Shown in pieces: positions 52,863 through 60,880 of a stretch of 64,000 nucleotides of DNA. The position numbers were made by a program, and so were the translations under genes. The notes below the pieces were generated by a model, which ran no database searches, had not been told where the DNA came from, and worked only from the letters and a program-made list of their open reading frames with translations. Source of the stretch: Microbacterium sp. 5K110 (lineage in GTDB: Bacteria > Actinomycetota > Actinomycetes > Actinomycetales > Microbacteriaceae); contig NZ_VBUM01000002.1 of assembly GCF_005774735.1 (NCBI RefSeq), positions 1 to 64,000 of the forward strand, written 5' to 3'. Position 1 is the stretch's first letter. Each line of letters starts with the position of its first letter.

Positions 52863-53783
52863 ATGATCAAGGCGGTGAAATTTCGACACGCCCGGCGCGC
52901 AGAACTTCCTGCCGTCGGCCTTGCGCTCATGATCGTCGTGGTCGTCGGAATCCTGGTCTTGGGCTCGGGCGTGATGTTCCGCGGCGACAACCAGAGAGCG
53001 CTGAGGATAGATGCACCGTCCCTGACTTTCACCTCCCCGGACGACGTACGGCTCCGCGTTCACAACGAGGGCGGCCAGCTCCGCTGGACCGTGACGAATC
53101 ATGCGGGGACGGTCGTCGACTCAGGAACGGACGACGAAGTTCCATCCACCGACATCGTTCCTCGGATAGTGGACACGGGCTACTACGCATTCGAGATCAA
53201 CAACGGTCACGATAAAGTCTCCGCGCACTTTTTGGTGTCGGGCCGAGCCCCTGGCACACCCTCTCCGTTCTTCGCTGTCGCCACGCACTGGGGCAAGCAG
53301 ACATACGTGGAATCAACCTGGCCGCTCACACCGACCATCCCGTTGGTCACCGCACTCGGCATCAATGAGATCCGCGACGAGACCACCTGGACCAGCGTCG
53401 AGCGCGTCGCCGGGGAGTACTCCGTCCCAGATTTCGCCGAGAATTTGTCGGACGCCGCCCAAGCGAACGATCTGCACATGATGTTCGTAGCCAGCTACGG
53501 CAATCCGCGCGCCTACGGCGGGGATATGAGCGGTCCGATGTCGCCTCCGACAACGGCAGAAGGTAAAGACGCTTTCGTCAAATACATCAATACCGTCCTC
53601 GATGCGAACCCGACGGTCGACAAGGTCGAAGTGTGGAACGAGTTCAATCGACCGCGGCGCAACACCAGCGGCTGCCAATCGGGCGCTTGCTATGCCGACC
53701 TCGTGAAGGCTGTGTGGCAGGGAGTCAAGCCTGAGCATCCGTCGGTGAAGATCGTCGCGGGAACACCGCAGGTATCCCGATGA
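52863..53783 (+). CDS. Glycosidase-like protein, N-terminal part of a frameshifted gene
   Basis: The 306-residue product has an N-terminal membrane anchor or signal (PAVGLALMIVVVVGILVLGS), a beta-rich domain, and the first half of a TIM-barrel glycosidase of clan GH-A. The probable acid/base Glu is in VEVWNEFN. The frame ends at 53783 with the barrel incomplete. The other half continues in the -1 frame from 53780. Base use is less G+C-rich than in its neighbours, with ATA, AAA and TTT codons, suggesting transfer. It is probably a pseudogene or a sequence error. A TACTGT box lies 8 bases upstream. Confidence 0.65.
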   Translation: MIKAVKFRHARRAELPAVGLALMIVVVVGILVLGSGVMFRGDNQRALRIDAPSLTFTSPDDVRLRVHNEGGQLRWTVTNHAGTVVDSGTDDEVPSTDIVPRIVDTGYYAFEINNGHDKVSAHFLVSGRAPGTPSPFFAVATHWGKQTYVESTWPLTPTIPLVTALGINEIRDETTWTSVERVAGEYSVPDFAENLSDAAQANDLHMMFVASYGNPRAYGGDMSGPMSPPTTAEGKDAFVKYINTVLDANPTVDKVEVWNEFNRPRRNTSGCQSGACYADLVKAVWQGVKPEHPSVKIVAGTPQVSR

Positions 53784-54508
53784 CCTGGTTCGCCGACTTC
53801 ATCGACGCCGGCGGTCTCGCCTACGCCGACGTCATCTCGACGCACGGATATGCAGCGAACATCGACGACCTCCGCAAGGGCATCGGCGGGTTGGACAGGC
53901 TCATCCGTCAACACAATGCCGGCAAATCCAAGCCGATCATCGTCAGCGAGGTCGGGCTGACGAACACAACCGTGAGCCCGCCTCTGGGTAACGTGAGCCG
54001 CGTTCTCAACGCGGAACAAGCGGGAGCGGGATTGGTCAAGATATACGCGACGATGAAGTCGATCCCCGCCGTCGCGCAGACGGTCTGGTATGCGGCACTC
54101 GATGACGGAACGGATCCCCGGGAGCCAGAGGCGAACTTCGGTCTTTACCGTCAGCCGACCGCAGGCGTCAGCGCGTATCAGCCCAAACCCGCGGCGGCCG
54201 CGATGAGCTTCTTCATCCGCCATCTCGACGGATACAGATTCTCGTCCGCGGCCTCAGTCGGTGCGGACGTCTCCGAGATGACCTTCACAAATGAAGCCGG
54301 TGGCACGCGTCGACTGATGTGGAAGAACGCACCGTTCGCGGACAACGACACCGCGACACAGGATGTCCCCATCACCACGGCGACGGACCACCGCACGATC
54401 GTGCGTTCCTATACGGGTGATGTCCTCGCCGAATTGGGGCCGGGCACATCGAACATCGCCGTCGGCATCGAACCGGTCTATGTCGAGGAAGTGACCGCGC
54501 CGAGGTGA
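53780..54508 (+). CDS. Glycosidase-like protein, C-terminal part of the frameshifted gene
   Basis: The 242-residue frame begins at ATG 53780, inside the end of the N-terminal part (ATGA). It holds the second half of the barrel: STHGYA, then the probable nucleophile Glu in IIVSEVGLTN, then WYAALDDG. Read in this frame, the bases before the ATG give GIPMTWFADF, which flows from the first part. So one base is missing in the genome or assembly, unless the two halves are made by coupled translation. A C-terminal beta domain follows. Confidence 0.65.
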   Translation: MTWFADFIDAGGLAYADVISTHGYAANIDDLRKGIGGLDRLIRQHNAGKSKPIIVSEVGLTNTTVSPPLGNVSRVLNAEQAGAGLVKIYATMKSIPAVAQTVWYAALDDGTDPREPEANFGLYRQPTAGVSAYQPKPAAAAMSFFIRHLDGYRFSSAASVGADVSEMTFTNEAGGTRRLMWKNAPFADNDTATQDVPITTATDHRTIVRSYTGDVLAELGPGTSNIAVGIEPVYVEEVTAPR

Positions 54509-54528
54509 AAAGCGGGTCTCATTTCACC
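54504..54528. terminator. Short hairpin between glycosidase and carbonic anhydrase genes
   Basis: GGTGAAA (54504-54510) and TTTCACC (54522-54528) at the meeting of two convergent stops. It is weak. Confidence 0.4.
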
Positions 54529-55058
54529 GGCGCCGCCCTCGCGTGCCGCTCCGCGTGCGCGAGGTACGTCTCGGCGTTCCGCAGAATCCCCTCCCGCTCC
54601 TCGGCGGTCAGCGCGCGCCGCACCTTCGCTGGCACACCCGCGACCAGGGAACCCTCCGGAATGACCGAGCCCTCGAGTACTACCGCTCCCCCGGCGACGA
54701 GGCATCCGGGGCCGATCTCGGCGCCCGACAGCACCACACTCCCCATCCCGATGAGGCTGCCGTCGCCGATCGTGCACCCGTGGACGACGGCATTGTGCCC
54801 CACCGACACGTCGGCGCCGATGGTGACGGGGCGTCCGCGGTCGACGTGGACCGACACGTTGTCCTGCAGATTGCTCCGCGGACCGAGCACGATCGCGGCA
54901 CTGTCCCCGCGAACGACGGCGTTGTACCAGACGCTCGATCCCTCGCGCAGTGTCACTTCTCCCACGACCCGGGCACCGGATGCCACGAACGCGGTCTCGT
55001 GGACCGTCGGGGCGGCGTCGGGGAGAGCGAGGACCGTGGCATCCGAGGCGATCGTCAT
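54519..55058 (-). CDS. Gamma carbonic anhydrase family protein
   Basis: A 179-residue left-handed beta-helix trimer protein. Hexapeptide repeats run through ARVVGEVTLREGSSVWYNAVVRGDSAAIVLG and onwards. The three zinc-type histidines are in NVSVHVDRG, VSVGHNAVVHG. Members bind zinc or iron; only some have carbonic anhydrase activity. The C-terminal helix (TYLAHAERHA) packs on the trimer. ATG at 55058 follows TAGTGT by 6 bases. Confidence 0.88.
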   Translation of the reverse strand: MTIASDATVLALPDAAPTVHETAFVASGARVVGEVTLREGSSVWYNAVVRGDSAAIVLGPRSNLQDNVSVHVDRGRPVTIGADVSVGHNAVVHGCTIGDGSLIGMGSVVLSGAEIGPGCLVAGGAVVLEGSVIPEGSLVAGVPAKVRRALTAEEREGILRNAETYLAHAERHARAAPVK

Positions 55059-55064
55059 GCTGTG

Positions 55065-55070
55065 ACACTA
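55065..55070 (-). promoter_or_regulatory. Leaderless -10 box of the carbonic anhydrase gene
   Basis: TAGTGT on the minus strand, then CACAGC, then the ATG at 55058. Confidence 0.5.
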
Positions 55071-55081
55071 CCGCCAGGTAA

Positions 55082-55156
55082 GGCGAGGATTGCCTCGCCA
55101 CCAGGGATTTAGCCGAGCCTCATCTTGCTTGCGGAATGTTCGCGTGTGAGTAGCGT
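55082..55156 (+). promoter_or_regulatory. dps promoter region with candidate operator
   Basis: GGCGAGG/CCTCGCC around ATTG (55082-55099) is a perfect 7-base inverted repeat. Upstream AGGTAAGG gives some likeness to a DtxR/IdeR iron box, but the match is loose. A -35 TTGCGG (55129-55134) and -10 TAGCGT (55151-55156) are 16 bases apart. Confidence 0.5.
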
Positions 55157-55195
55157 TGCTGTCAACACGACTTCCGCAGAACCCGAGGAGATCTC

Positions 55196-55681
55196 ATGAG
55201 CACCGTTCAGACGCCCGCCGCCACCACCGTCGACTCGACCATGGCCTCCAGCACCGCGCAGTTCCTGTCCCCGATCGTCCTCGGCCTCGAGGCCCTCGTC
55301 GTCAACGGCAAGCAGGCCCACTGGCACGTCCGCGGCTCGAACTTCATCGGCGTGCACGAGCTGCTCGACACGGTCGTCGCTCACGCGCAGGACTGGGCCG
55401 ACCTCGCCGCCGAGCGGATCGTCGCCCTGGGTCTGCCGATCGACGCGCGCCTCTCCACCGTCGCCGCCAAGGCGAAGCAGACCGCCGTCCCCGCCGGTTT
55501 CGCGCAGTCCGACGTGGTCATCCAGGCCGTCATCGCCGACATCGACGCCGTCCTTGTCGACATCCAGACCGCCATCGACGGCCTCGACGAGACGGACCTC
55601 TCGAGCCAGGACGTCGCGATCGAGATCAAGCGCGGCCTCGACAAGGACCGCTGGTTCCTCTTCGCACACCTCGCGGCCTGA
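55196..55681 (+). CDS. dps: Dps-family DNA-binding ferritin-like protein
   Basis: Dps stores iron, uses peroxide, and protects DNA in starved or stressed cells. The 161-residue protein has the inter-subunit ferroxidase residues in AHWHVRGSNFIGVHELLDTVVAHAQDWADLAAERI. An N-terminal tail of about 20 residues could bind DNA but has few Lys. GAGGAG (55185-55190) precedes the ATG by 5 bases. A hairpin with a TTCG loop ends the transcript. Confidence 0.95.
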   Translation: MSTVQTPAATTVDSTMASSTAQFLSPIVLGLEALVVNGKQAHWHVRGSNFIGVHELLDTVVAHAQDWADLAAERIVALGLPIDARLSTVAAKAKQTAVPAGFAQSDVVIQAVIADIDAVLVDIQTAIDGLDETDLSSQDVAIEIKRGLDKDRWFLFAHLAA

Positions 55682-55692
55682 GCTCTTTTTGA

Positions 55693-55722
55693 AAGGGGGC
55701 GGTGCTTCGGCACCGCCCCCTT
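55693..55722 (+). terminator. Terminator of dps
   Basis: Perfect 13-base arms AAGGGGGCGGTGC (55693-55705) and GCACCGCCCCCTT (55710-55722) with a TTCG loop. Confidence 0.85.
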
Positions 55723-55736
55723 CGCCGTTCCGCGGG

Positions 55737-55795
55737 GTGAGGAGTCAATTTCTGTCGCCTGAGTCGCCCGGAGGCGACAGAAATCGACCCCTCAC
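55737..55795. repeat. Long intergenic palindrome (element B2)
   Basis: Arms of 24 bases (55737-55760 and 55772-55795) pair with two mismatches around an 11-base loop. It shares TGTCGCCTGA and ACCCCTCACGCG with element B1 near 25.0 kb. It lies between the dps terminator and the convergent amidohydrolase stop at 55807. Confidence 0.8.
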
Positions 55796-55806
55796 GCGCC
55801 GGCGGG

Positions 55807-57303
55807 TCAGGACGTGTGCGTGACGCGACCCGCGAGGAGCGTCGTGCGCACCGGCATCGCGCGGAGGCCCGCCTCGTCGGCCGCGCGCGGGTCGGCGTCG
55901 ACGATCACGAGGTCAGCTGATGCGCCGGGGGCGATCTCCGCCGGCGCCGTCGAACCGCCGACCGTGGATGCCGCGATCGCGGTGTCGATGTCGATCCGCT
56001 CGTGCGGCTGCCAGGCGTCGCGCCCATCGCGGGTACGGAAGACCGCCGAGGCGATCGCGGCCCACGGGTCGAGCGGCGACACCGGAGCATCGGAGCCGAA
56101 GCGGAGATTGGCCCCGCTGTCGGCGAGGGCCCGCAGCGGGTAGGCCTGAGCGGACTGCTCGGCCCAGATGGCATCCGTCATGTCCCGATCGTCGAGCGCG
56201 TGCTCGGGTTGGACGCTCGCCGCGACCCCCAGCCGGGCGAAGCGCGGGATGTCCGCGTGCGCGACCAACTGCGCGTGCTCGATCGTGCCGACGGCACCGG
56301 TGCGGGCGTAGGCGTCGAGGGCGTAGGCGTTGGCGAGGTCGCCGATCGCGTGGATCGCACATTCCAGGCCCGCGGCCGTCGCGCGGGTCATGAGATCGAC
56401 GAGTTCATCGGGAGGGATCGTGAGAAGCCCGTGGTTGTGCACGTCGCCCGGGTAGTGGTGCGCGCACGCCGCGGTGCGCGTGCCGAGCGATCCGTCGGTG
56501 ATCGCCTTGAGCGGGCCCACGCGCACGAGGTCGTGCGCCGCACCGCGCACGGGGTCGCCCGTGCGCAGGCCTTCCGCGATGGCCCGGTCGAGATGCTCCG
56601 GATACGTGCCGTACGACACGCGCAGCGCGTCGAACCCCCGCGCCGCCCGGCGCTGCCAGGCTTCGTCGTTCCACGTCATGTCGAGATCGACGAGCCCCAC
56701 GACCCCCCGCGCAGCGGCAGCCCGCGCCATCCGCTCGACGGCCCGGTCGGCGATCTCGGGGTCGACGGCGTTGATCCGCCGGGAGATCTCGAAGGCATCT
56801 TCTTCACGGAGCATTCCGGATGCCGGGGGCTCGAAGCCCTCGCGACGGAACGCCGCTGAGTTGAGCCACACGCTGTGAACGTCGGCGTTGACGAGGTACG
56901 TCGGAACCTCGCCGGTGGTGGCATCCAAGAGCTCGAGGGTCGGAACGTCGTCCCAGAGCCCGTCGCGGAAGCCCACCCCCACGCGCCGCCCGTCCACGGC
57001 GGGGACGCGCCCCATGACTCCGGCGGCCTCCCGTGCCGACGTGGTGTCACCCAGGGCGATGCGGTCTGCCGACAGCGCCCACTGCAGGACGTGGACGTGG
57101 TGGTCCCACAGCCCCGGGAGGAGCCAGCCGCCCGCCCCCTCGACGACATGCCCGCGCGGACGAAGGTTGCCGGTGGGAGCGATGTCGACGATGCGTCCGC
57201 CGAGGATGACGAGATCGACGGGCTCATCGGGCGTCGGCAGGAACTCCCGGCCCGGGCCCGCGACGCGCACGGCGCGGAGGAACCCCGCGGTCTCGCCGAT
57301 CAT
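55807..57303 (-). CDS. Amidohydrolase family protein (YtcJ-like)
   Basis: A 498-residue metal-dependent hydrolase. The metal-binding DHHVHVLQW is near residue 68-76. Later landmarks are LKAITDGSLGTRTAA, IHAIGDLAN, EHAQL and FGSDAPVSPLDPW with the catalytic Asp. This is the amidohydrolase-3/YtcJ group, which acts on amides or esters of unknown kind. The ATG overlaps the stop of the PaiB-like gene (ATGA). It is the last gene of the run from rpiB. Confidence 0.88.
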   Translation of the reverse strand: MIGETAGFLRAVRVAGPGREFLPTPDEPVDLVILGGRIVDIAPTGNLRPRGHVVEGAGGWLLPGLWDHHVHVLQWALSADRIALGDTTSAREAAGVMGRVPAVDGRRVGVGFRDGLWDDVPTLELLDATTGEVPTYLVNADVHSVWLNSAAFRREGFEPPASGMLREEDAFEISRRINAVDPEIADRAVERMARAAAARGVVGLVDLDMTWNDEAWQRRAARGFDALRVSYGTYPEHLDRAIAEGLRTGDPVRGAAHDLVRVGPLKAITDGSLGTRTAACAHHYPGDVHNHGLLTIPPDELVDLMTRATAAGLECAIHAIGDLANAYALDAYARTGAVGTIEHAQLVAHADIPRFARLGVAASVQPEHALDDRDMTDAIWAEQSAQAYPLRALADSGANLRFGSDAPVSPLDPWAAIASAVFRTRDGRDAWQPHERIDIDTAIAASTVGGSTAPAEIAPGASADLVIVDADPRAADEAGLRAMPVRTTLLAGRVTHTS

Positions 57304-57932
57304 GCGCGCGGACGCGCGTCGGCTGCGCGGCGCATCTCGGCGGCGAGTTCCGGATTGGCGTAGGGTGCCCCGCCGAGACCGTCGATGATCGTGTCCACGA
57401 CCTCGGCGGACCGGTTCTGGCTGAGCTTGCGCTTGGCCGTCACGCGCGTCGGGGTCAGGCGGAAACCGACGGTGCCGCGCTCCAGGCGCTCCACGAACCC
57501 GGCGTCGTTCGGCGCGCGGTAGAGGCCCCGCGCGTCGTCGCCATCGCCCTCGAAGCGCGCGACCAGCCGATCGAGGGTGCGCAGGTTCTCATCGGGCGAG
57601 AGAAGCTCCGGGATGCCACTCAAGTGGGCCGAGACGAAGTTCCACGTCGGCACCGCCGCCACATCGCCGTACCACTGCGGGGACACGTAGCCATGAGGGC
57701 CCTGGACCACGACGAGAAGTTCGTTCTCGCCGAGACCGAGGATCACGTCGTCCGGCTTGCCGACGTGGCCGACGATCGTCAGATCGTCACGGTCCTCGTC
57801 GAGCAGGACGGCGTAGTGAGACGCCACCAGCCCATCCGCCCCGGAGGAGACGAGGGTGACCCACGGATGGCGGTCGATGAGACGCCGGATCTCCCCGACG
57901 TCGGTCATCACGAAGCTCGGATTCTGACGCAC
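57300..57932 (-). CDS. PaiB-family FMN-binding protein
   Basis: A 210-residue protein of the PaiB group, split-barrel FMN-binding proteins named as negative regulators in Bacillus. It begins with PSFVMTDVGEIRRLIDRHPWVTLVSSG. VVVQGPHGYVSPQWYGDVAAVPTWNFVSAHLSG is the flavin-site region and its hallmark. The GTG at 57932 is set by a TAGGCT box 6 bases upstream. The gene lies 18 bases after the Nei gene. Regulation or flavin-linked reduction are both possible. Confidence 0.88.
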   Translation of the reverse strand: MRQNPSFVMTDVGEIRRLIDRHPWVTLVSSGADGLVASHYAVLLDEDRDDLTIVGHVGKPDDVILGLGENELLVVVQGPHGYVSPQWYGDVAAVPTWNFVSAHLSGIPELLSPDENLRTLDRLVARFEGDGDDARGLYRAPNDAGFVERLERGTVGFRLTPTRVTAKRKLSQNRSAEVVDTIIDGLGGAPYANPELAAEMRRAADARPRA

Positions 57933-57938
57933 CGGATC

Positions 57939-57944
57939 AGCCTA
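57939..57944 (-). promoter_or_regulatory. Leaderless -10 box of the PaiB-like gene
   Basis: TAGGCT on the minus strand, 6 bases before the GTG at 57932. It lies in the 18-base gap after the Nei gene, so the PaiB-amidohydrolase pair can be made on its own. Confidence 0.55.
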
Positions 57945-57950
57945 GAACGC

Positions 57951-58940
57951 TCACGCCTGGCAGCTCGGGCACCAGTACAGCTTGCGTCCCGCCGCCTCTT
58001 CCATCAGTACCGTCGTGCCGCAGACCCGGCACGGCAGGCCGGCACGGTGGTACACCCAGTGGCGGTCGTCGCGACGCGCCATCGCGCGACGGTACGCCTC
58101 GGGATCGAGGTCGTCCATCGTCATCATCTGGCCGGTCTCGACGCCGATCGCCAAGAGCCGCACCCAGTCGTGCCAGATCTCGCGCACCGTGTCTTCGGGA
58201 ACGTCACGGCCCGGGGTGTGGGGGTTCTGGCGTGCGCGGAAGAGGATCTCGGCGCGGTACACGTTGCCGATGCCGCTGACGACCGCCTGGTCCATCAGGA
58301 GCAGGCCGATCGCGGTGGGCTTGCGGCGCACGGTCGCGACGAACCGCTCTTCCCCTTCGGCGAGGTCGTCGACGAGCGGGTCGGGGCCGAGCTTGGCGAT
58401 CGTCGCGGCGACCTCGTCGGGCGTCTGCAGCGCGCACGTCGTCGGTCCGCGCAGGTCGGCGCACGTCGCCTCGGTCAGCAAGCGCAGACGCACCGCGCCC
58501 ACGACCGGCGGCGGCCACTCGGTCTGCTCCTCGAGCCCCATGGTCTGCTCCGACATGCGCACGCGGGTGCGGCGCGGAGCACCGATCGAGGTGAGCGAGT
58601 TCTCGCCGGCGGCATCCAGGATCGGCGTGTCGAGGAGTGTGCCGCGCTGATTGGTCTGGCCCATGCGACCGTTGGCCGCGGCAATCGTCGCGTCGACCGC
58701 GACCTCTCCGGAGAAGTCCCACGCTCCGTACATGCCGAGGTGCACGCGCAACCACACGTCGCCGTCGAAACGCAGGAACATCTGCTTGCCGACCGCGCGG
58801 ACCTCGAGGGCCTCGCGGCCGTCGATGACCGAAGCGCCCTCGACGAAGCGGCCCTGCGGGCTGGATGCCGCCACCGTGCGGCCCACGATGTTGCGATCGA
58901 ACTGGCGCGCGATGCGGTGGACGGAATGCCCTTCGGGCAT
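57951..58940 (-). CDS. Fpg/Nei-family DNA glycosylase (Nei2-like)
   Basis: A 329-residue base-excision repair enzyme that removes oxidised bases and cuts the strand. It begins MPEGHSVHR, with Pro2 as nucleophile and Glu3, the Nei-type start. The H2TH region holds VVSGIGNVYRAEILF. The C-terminal zinc finger is C-x2-C (CRVC) and C-x2-C (CPSC). The ATG overlaps the rpiB stop by one base (TGATG). The longer length than Fpg (about 270) comes from a loop near residues 100-150. Confidence 0.93.
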   Translation of the reverse strand: MPEGHSVHRIARQFDRNIVGRTVAASSPQGRFVEGASVIDGREALEVRAVGKQMFLRFDGDVWLRVHLGMYGAWDFSGEVAVDATIAAANGRMGQTNQRGTLLDTPILDAAGENSLTSIGAPRRTRVRMSEQTMGLEEQTEWPPPVVGAVRLRLLTEATCADLRGPTTCALQTPDEVAATIAKLGPDPLVDDLAEGEERFVATVRRKPTAIGLLLMDQAVVSGIGNVYRAEILFRARQNPHTPGRDVPEDTVREIWHDWVRLLAIGVETGQMMTMDDLDPEAYRRAMARRDDRHWVYHRAGLPCRVCGTTVLMEEAAGRKLYWCPSCQA

Positions 58941-59482
58941 CAGCCTGCCTCGGGGTCGAAGGAGTCGCTCGCGTCGAGGACGTCGGGCGTCGCACGCCCC
59001 TCGCGCGGGTCGGGCAGCAGAATGCCGTCCTGCTCGAAGGCGGCGAGTTGTGCGATTCGGCGCGCGTGGCGCTCTTCGCCCGAGAACGGCGTTGCGATGA
59101 AGCGGTCGATGAAGGAGACGGCCTCATCGAACGTGTGTTGACGGGCGCCGATCGCAATCACGTTCGCGTCGTTGTGTTCGCGCGCGAGCTCGGCCGTCGC
59201 GATGCTCCAGACGAGCGCGGCTCGCACACCCGGCACCTTGTTCGCCGCGATCTGCTCGCCGTTGCCGGAGCCGCCGAACACCACGCCCAGAGTCTCGACG
59301 CCGTCGGCGTGGTCGCGCACGACCGCTTGAGCGGCGCGGATGCAGAAGGCCGGGTAGTCGTCGAGCGGGTCGTACTCGATCGGTCCGTGATCGACGACCT
59401 CGTGGCCCTGCGAGGCCAAGTGGTGCTGCAGCTGGGTGGAGAACTCGAGACCGGCGTGATCGGTGCCGATGTGAATGCGCAT
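58940..59482 (-). CDS. rpiB: Ribose-5-phosphate isomerase B
   Basis: RpiB interconverts ribose-5- and ribulose-5-phosphate in the pentose phosphate pathway. The 180-residue protein has the family opening IHIGTDHAGLEF, the phosphate loop FGGSGNGEQIAANK, and an actinobacterial C-terminal extension. In the family position where many enzymes have a catalytic Cys, actinobacterial enzymes use Glu, here in GNGEQ. The ATG follows TAAGAT by 6 bases. It heads rpiB-nei. Confidence 0.95.
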   Translation of the reverse strand: MRIHIGTDHAGLEFSTQLQHHLASQGHEVVDHGPIEYDPLDDYPAFCIRAAQAVVRDHADGVETLGVVFGGSGNGEQIAANKVPGVRAALVWSIATAELAREHNDANVIAIGARQHTFDEAVSFIDRFIATPFSGEERHARRIAQLAAFEQDGILLPDPREGRATPDVLDASDSFDPEAG

Positions 59483-59488
59483 GCGCTC

Positions 59489-59494
59489 ATCTTA
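59489..59494 (-). promoter_or_regulatory. Leaderless -10 box of rpiB
   Basis: TAAGAT on the minus strand, then GAGCGC, then the ATG at 59482. Confidence 0.55.
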
Positions 59495-59526
59495 TTGAGA
59501 GCTTCGGACACCCCGGCCGCACACGA

Positions 59527-59560
59527 CGAAGCCGCCCGGTGCGGACACCGGGCGGCTTCG
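59527..59560 (-). terminator. Terminator of the ferrochelatase gene
   Basis: Perfect 15-base arms at 59527-59541 and 59546-59560 with loop CGGA. It lies between the ferrochelatase stop and the rpiB promoter. Confidence 0.85.
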
Positions 59561-59566
59561 GTCGAG

Positions 59567-60760
59567 TCAGGGGCGCAGGCCCGCAGCGACCGGCTTGAAG
59601 CCGGCGCGGATGTTCTCGCAGCAGCCCGGGCGGCACACGTCGTACCAGGGACCGAGATCGGTGACGTGGGGGCGCTCGGACTTCGGCGTGCCCGCCAGGC
59701 GCTCCTCGACGAGGTCGACCAGACCCGACACGTACGCCGGGTCGACGCCCGGGGTCGGCGTGCGGACGGCCCGGATGCCGGCTTCTTCGGCCGCCTCCAT
59801 CGCCTCGGTGTCGAGGTCCCACAGCACTTCCATGTGGTCGCTGACGAAGCCGAGCGGCACGATGACGACAGCCTCGGCTCCGCGACCGGGGAGCTCCGCG
59901 ATGACGTCGTTGACGTCCGGCTCGAGCCACGGCTGCGAGGCCGGGCCGGAGCGGGACTGGTACACCAGCTCCCACTCGACGTCGGCCACCGAGGCGGCGA
60001 CCTCGGCCATGACGTACGCGGCGACGGCCTTGTGCTGAGCCTCGTAGGCGCCGCCTTCGCCGAAGTCGACGTCCCGCGGGCCGGAGCGCTGCGCGTCGGC
60101 GGTCGGGATCGAGTGGGTCGAGAACAGCACCCGGATCTTCTCGGCGGCGATGCCGTCGGCGACGTACGCCGACACGGCATCCTTCACGCCCTCGACGAAG
60201 GCCGAGACGAAGCCGGGGTGGTCGAAGAACTGGCGGACCTTGTCGATCGTGACGGTCTCGCCGAGTCCGGTGGCCTCCAGCACGCGGGCGTAGTCCTCGC
60301 GGTACTGGCGGCAGCTCGAGAAGGAGCTGTAGGCGCTCGTCGCGATCGCCAGGAGCGTCGTGTCGCCGGCCTCGGCCGCCTCGGTGACGGCCTCTTCGAG
60401 GTACGGCGCCCAGTTGCGGTTGCCCCAGTAGACCGGCAGGTTCAGCCCACGCCGCGCGATCTCGGCCTCCAGCGCCGCCTTCAGCTCGCGGTTGTGCTGA
60501 TTGATGGGGCTCACTCCGCCGAAGTGACGGTAGTGGTGAGCGACCTCTTCGAGGCGCTCATCGGGGATGCCGCGCCCGCGCGTGACGTTGCGCAGGAACG
60601 GGATGACGTCGTCCTGTCCCTCGGGACCGCCGAAGCCGGCGAGGAGGATGGCGTCGTACGCCACGGGCGTCTCGACCCATTTGGGTCCGGATGCCGCGGC
60701 GGGAGACGCGTACAGGACGGTCTCGGGGCTGGTGTCCGTATCGATCGTGCTCACCCCCAC
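59567..60760 (-). CDS. cpfC: Coproporphyrin III ferrochelatase
   Basis: Inserts iron into coproporphyrin III in the actinobacterial haem pathway (also named HemH). The 397-residue protein has the catalytic His216 in STHSIP, and GFVSDHMEVLWDLD further on. Four cysteines, Cys150 (SSCRQY), Cys376, Cys380 and Cys381 (DVCRPGCCENIR), form the [2Fe-2S] site known in actinobacterial enzymes. The start is either GTG 60760 or GTG 60754, and neither has a clear signal. It is read alone. Confidence 0.94.
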   Translation of the reverse strand: MGVSTIDTDTSPETVLYASPAAASGPKWVETPVAYDAILLAGFGGPEGQDDVIPFLRNVTRGRGIPDERLEEVAHHYRHFGGVSPINQHNRELKAALEAEIARRGLNLPVYWGNRNWAPYLEEAVTEAAEAGDTTLLAIATSAYSSFSSCRQYREDYARVLEATGLGETVTIDKVRQFFDHPGFVSAFVEGVKDAVSAYVADGIAAEKIRVLFSTHSIPTADAQRSGPRDVDFGEGGAYEAQHKAVAAYVMAEVAASVADVEWELVYQSRSGPASQPWLEPDVNDVIAELPGRGAEAVVIVPLGFVSDHMEVLWDLDTEAMEAAEEAGIRAVRTPTPGVDPAYVSGLVDLVEERLAGTPKSERPHVTDLGPWYDVCRPGCCENIRAGFKPVAAGLRP

Positions 60761-60880
60761 ATCTTTCCACCTACGCGGTGAGCCCGACCGTGGGATGTCT
60801 CGACAGTAGGCTTATACGGTTGTCGTCGGCGCCAGCAGCGTCATCCGCGACGATCCACCCTCATCCACGGGAGAACGCCA

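Noticed and set aside
53760-53785. Programmed -1 ribosomal frameshift joining the glycosidase halves
   Set aside because: No X XXY YYZ slippery heptamer or downstream structure is seen near the junction. A missing base is simpler.
60740-60775. A leaderless promoter for the ferrochelatase gene (TAGGTG)
   Set aside because: The hexamer lacks the last T of the -10 box and the start is uncertain between two GTG codons.
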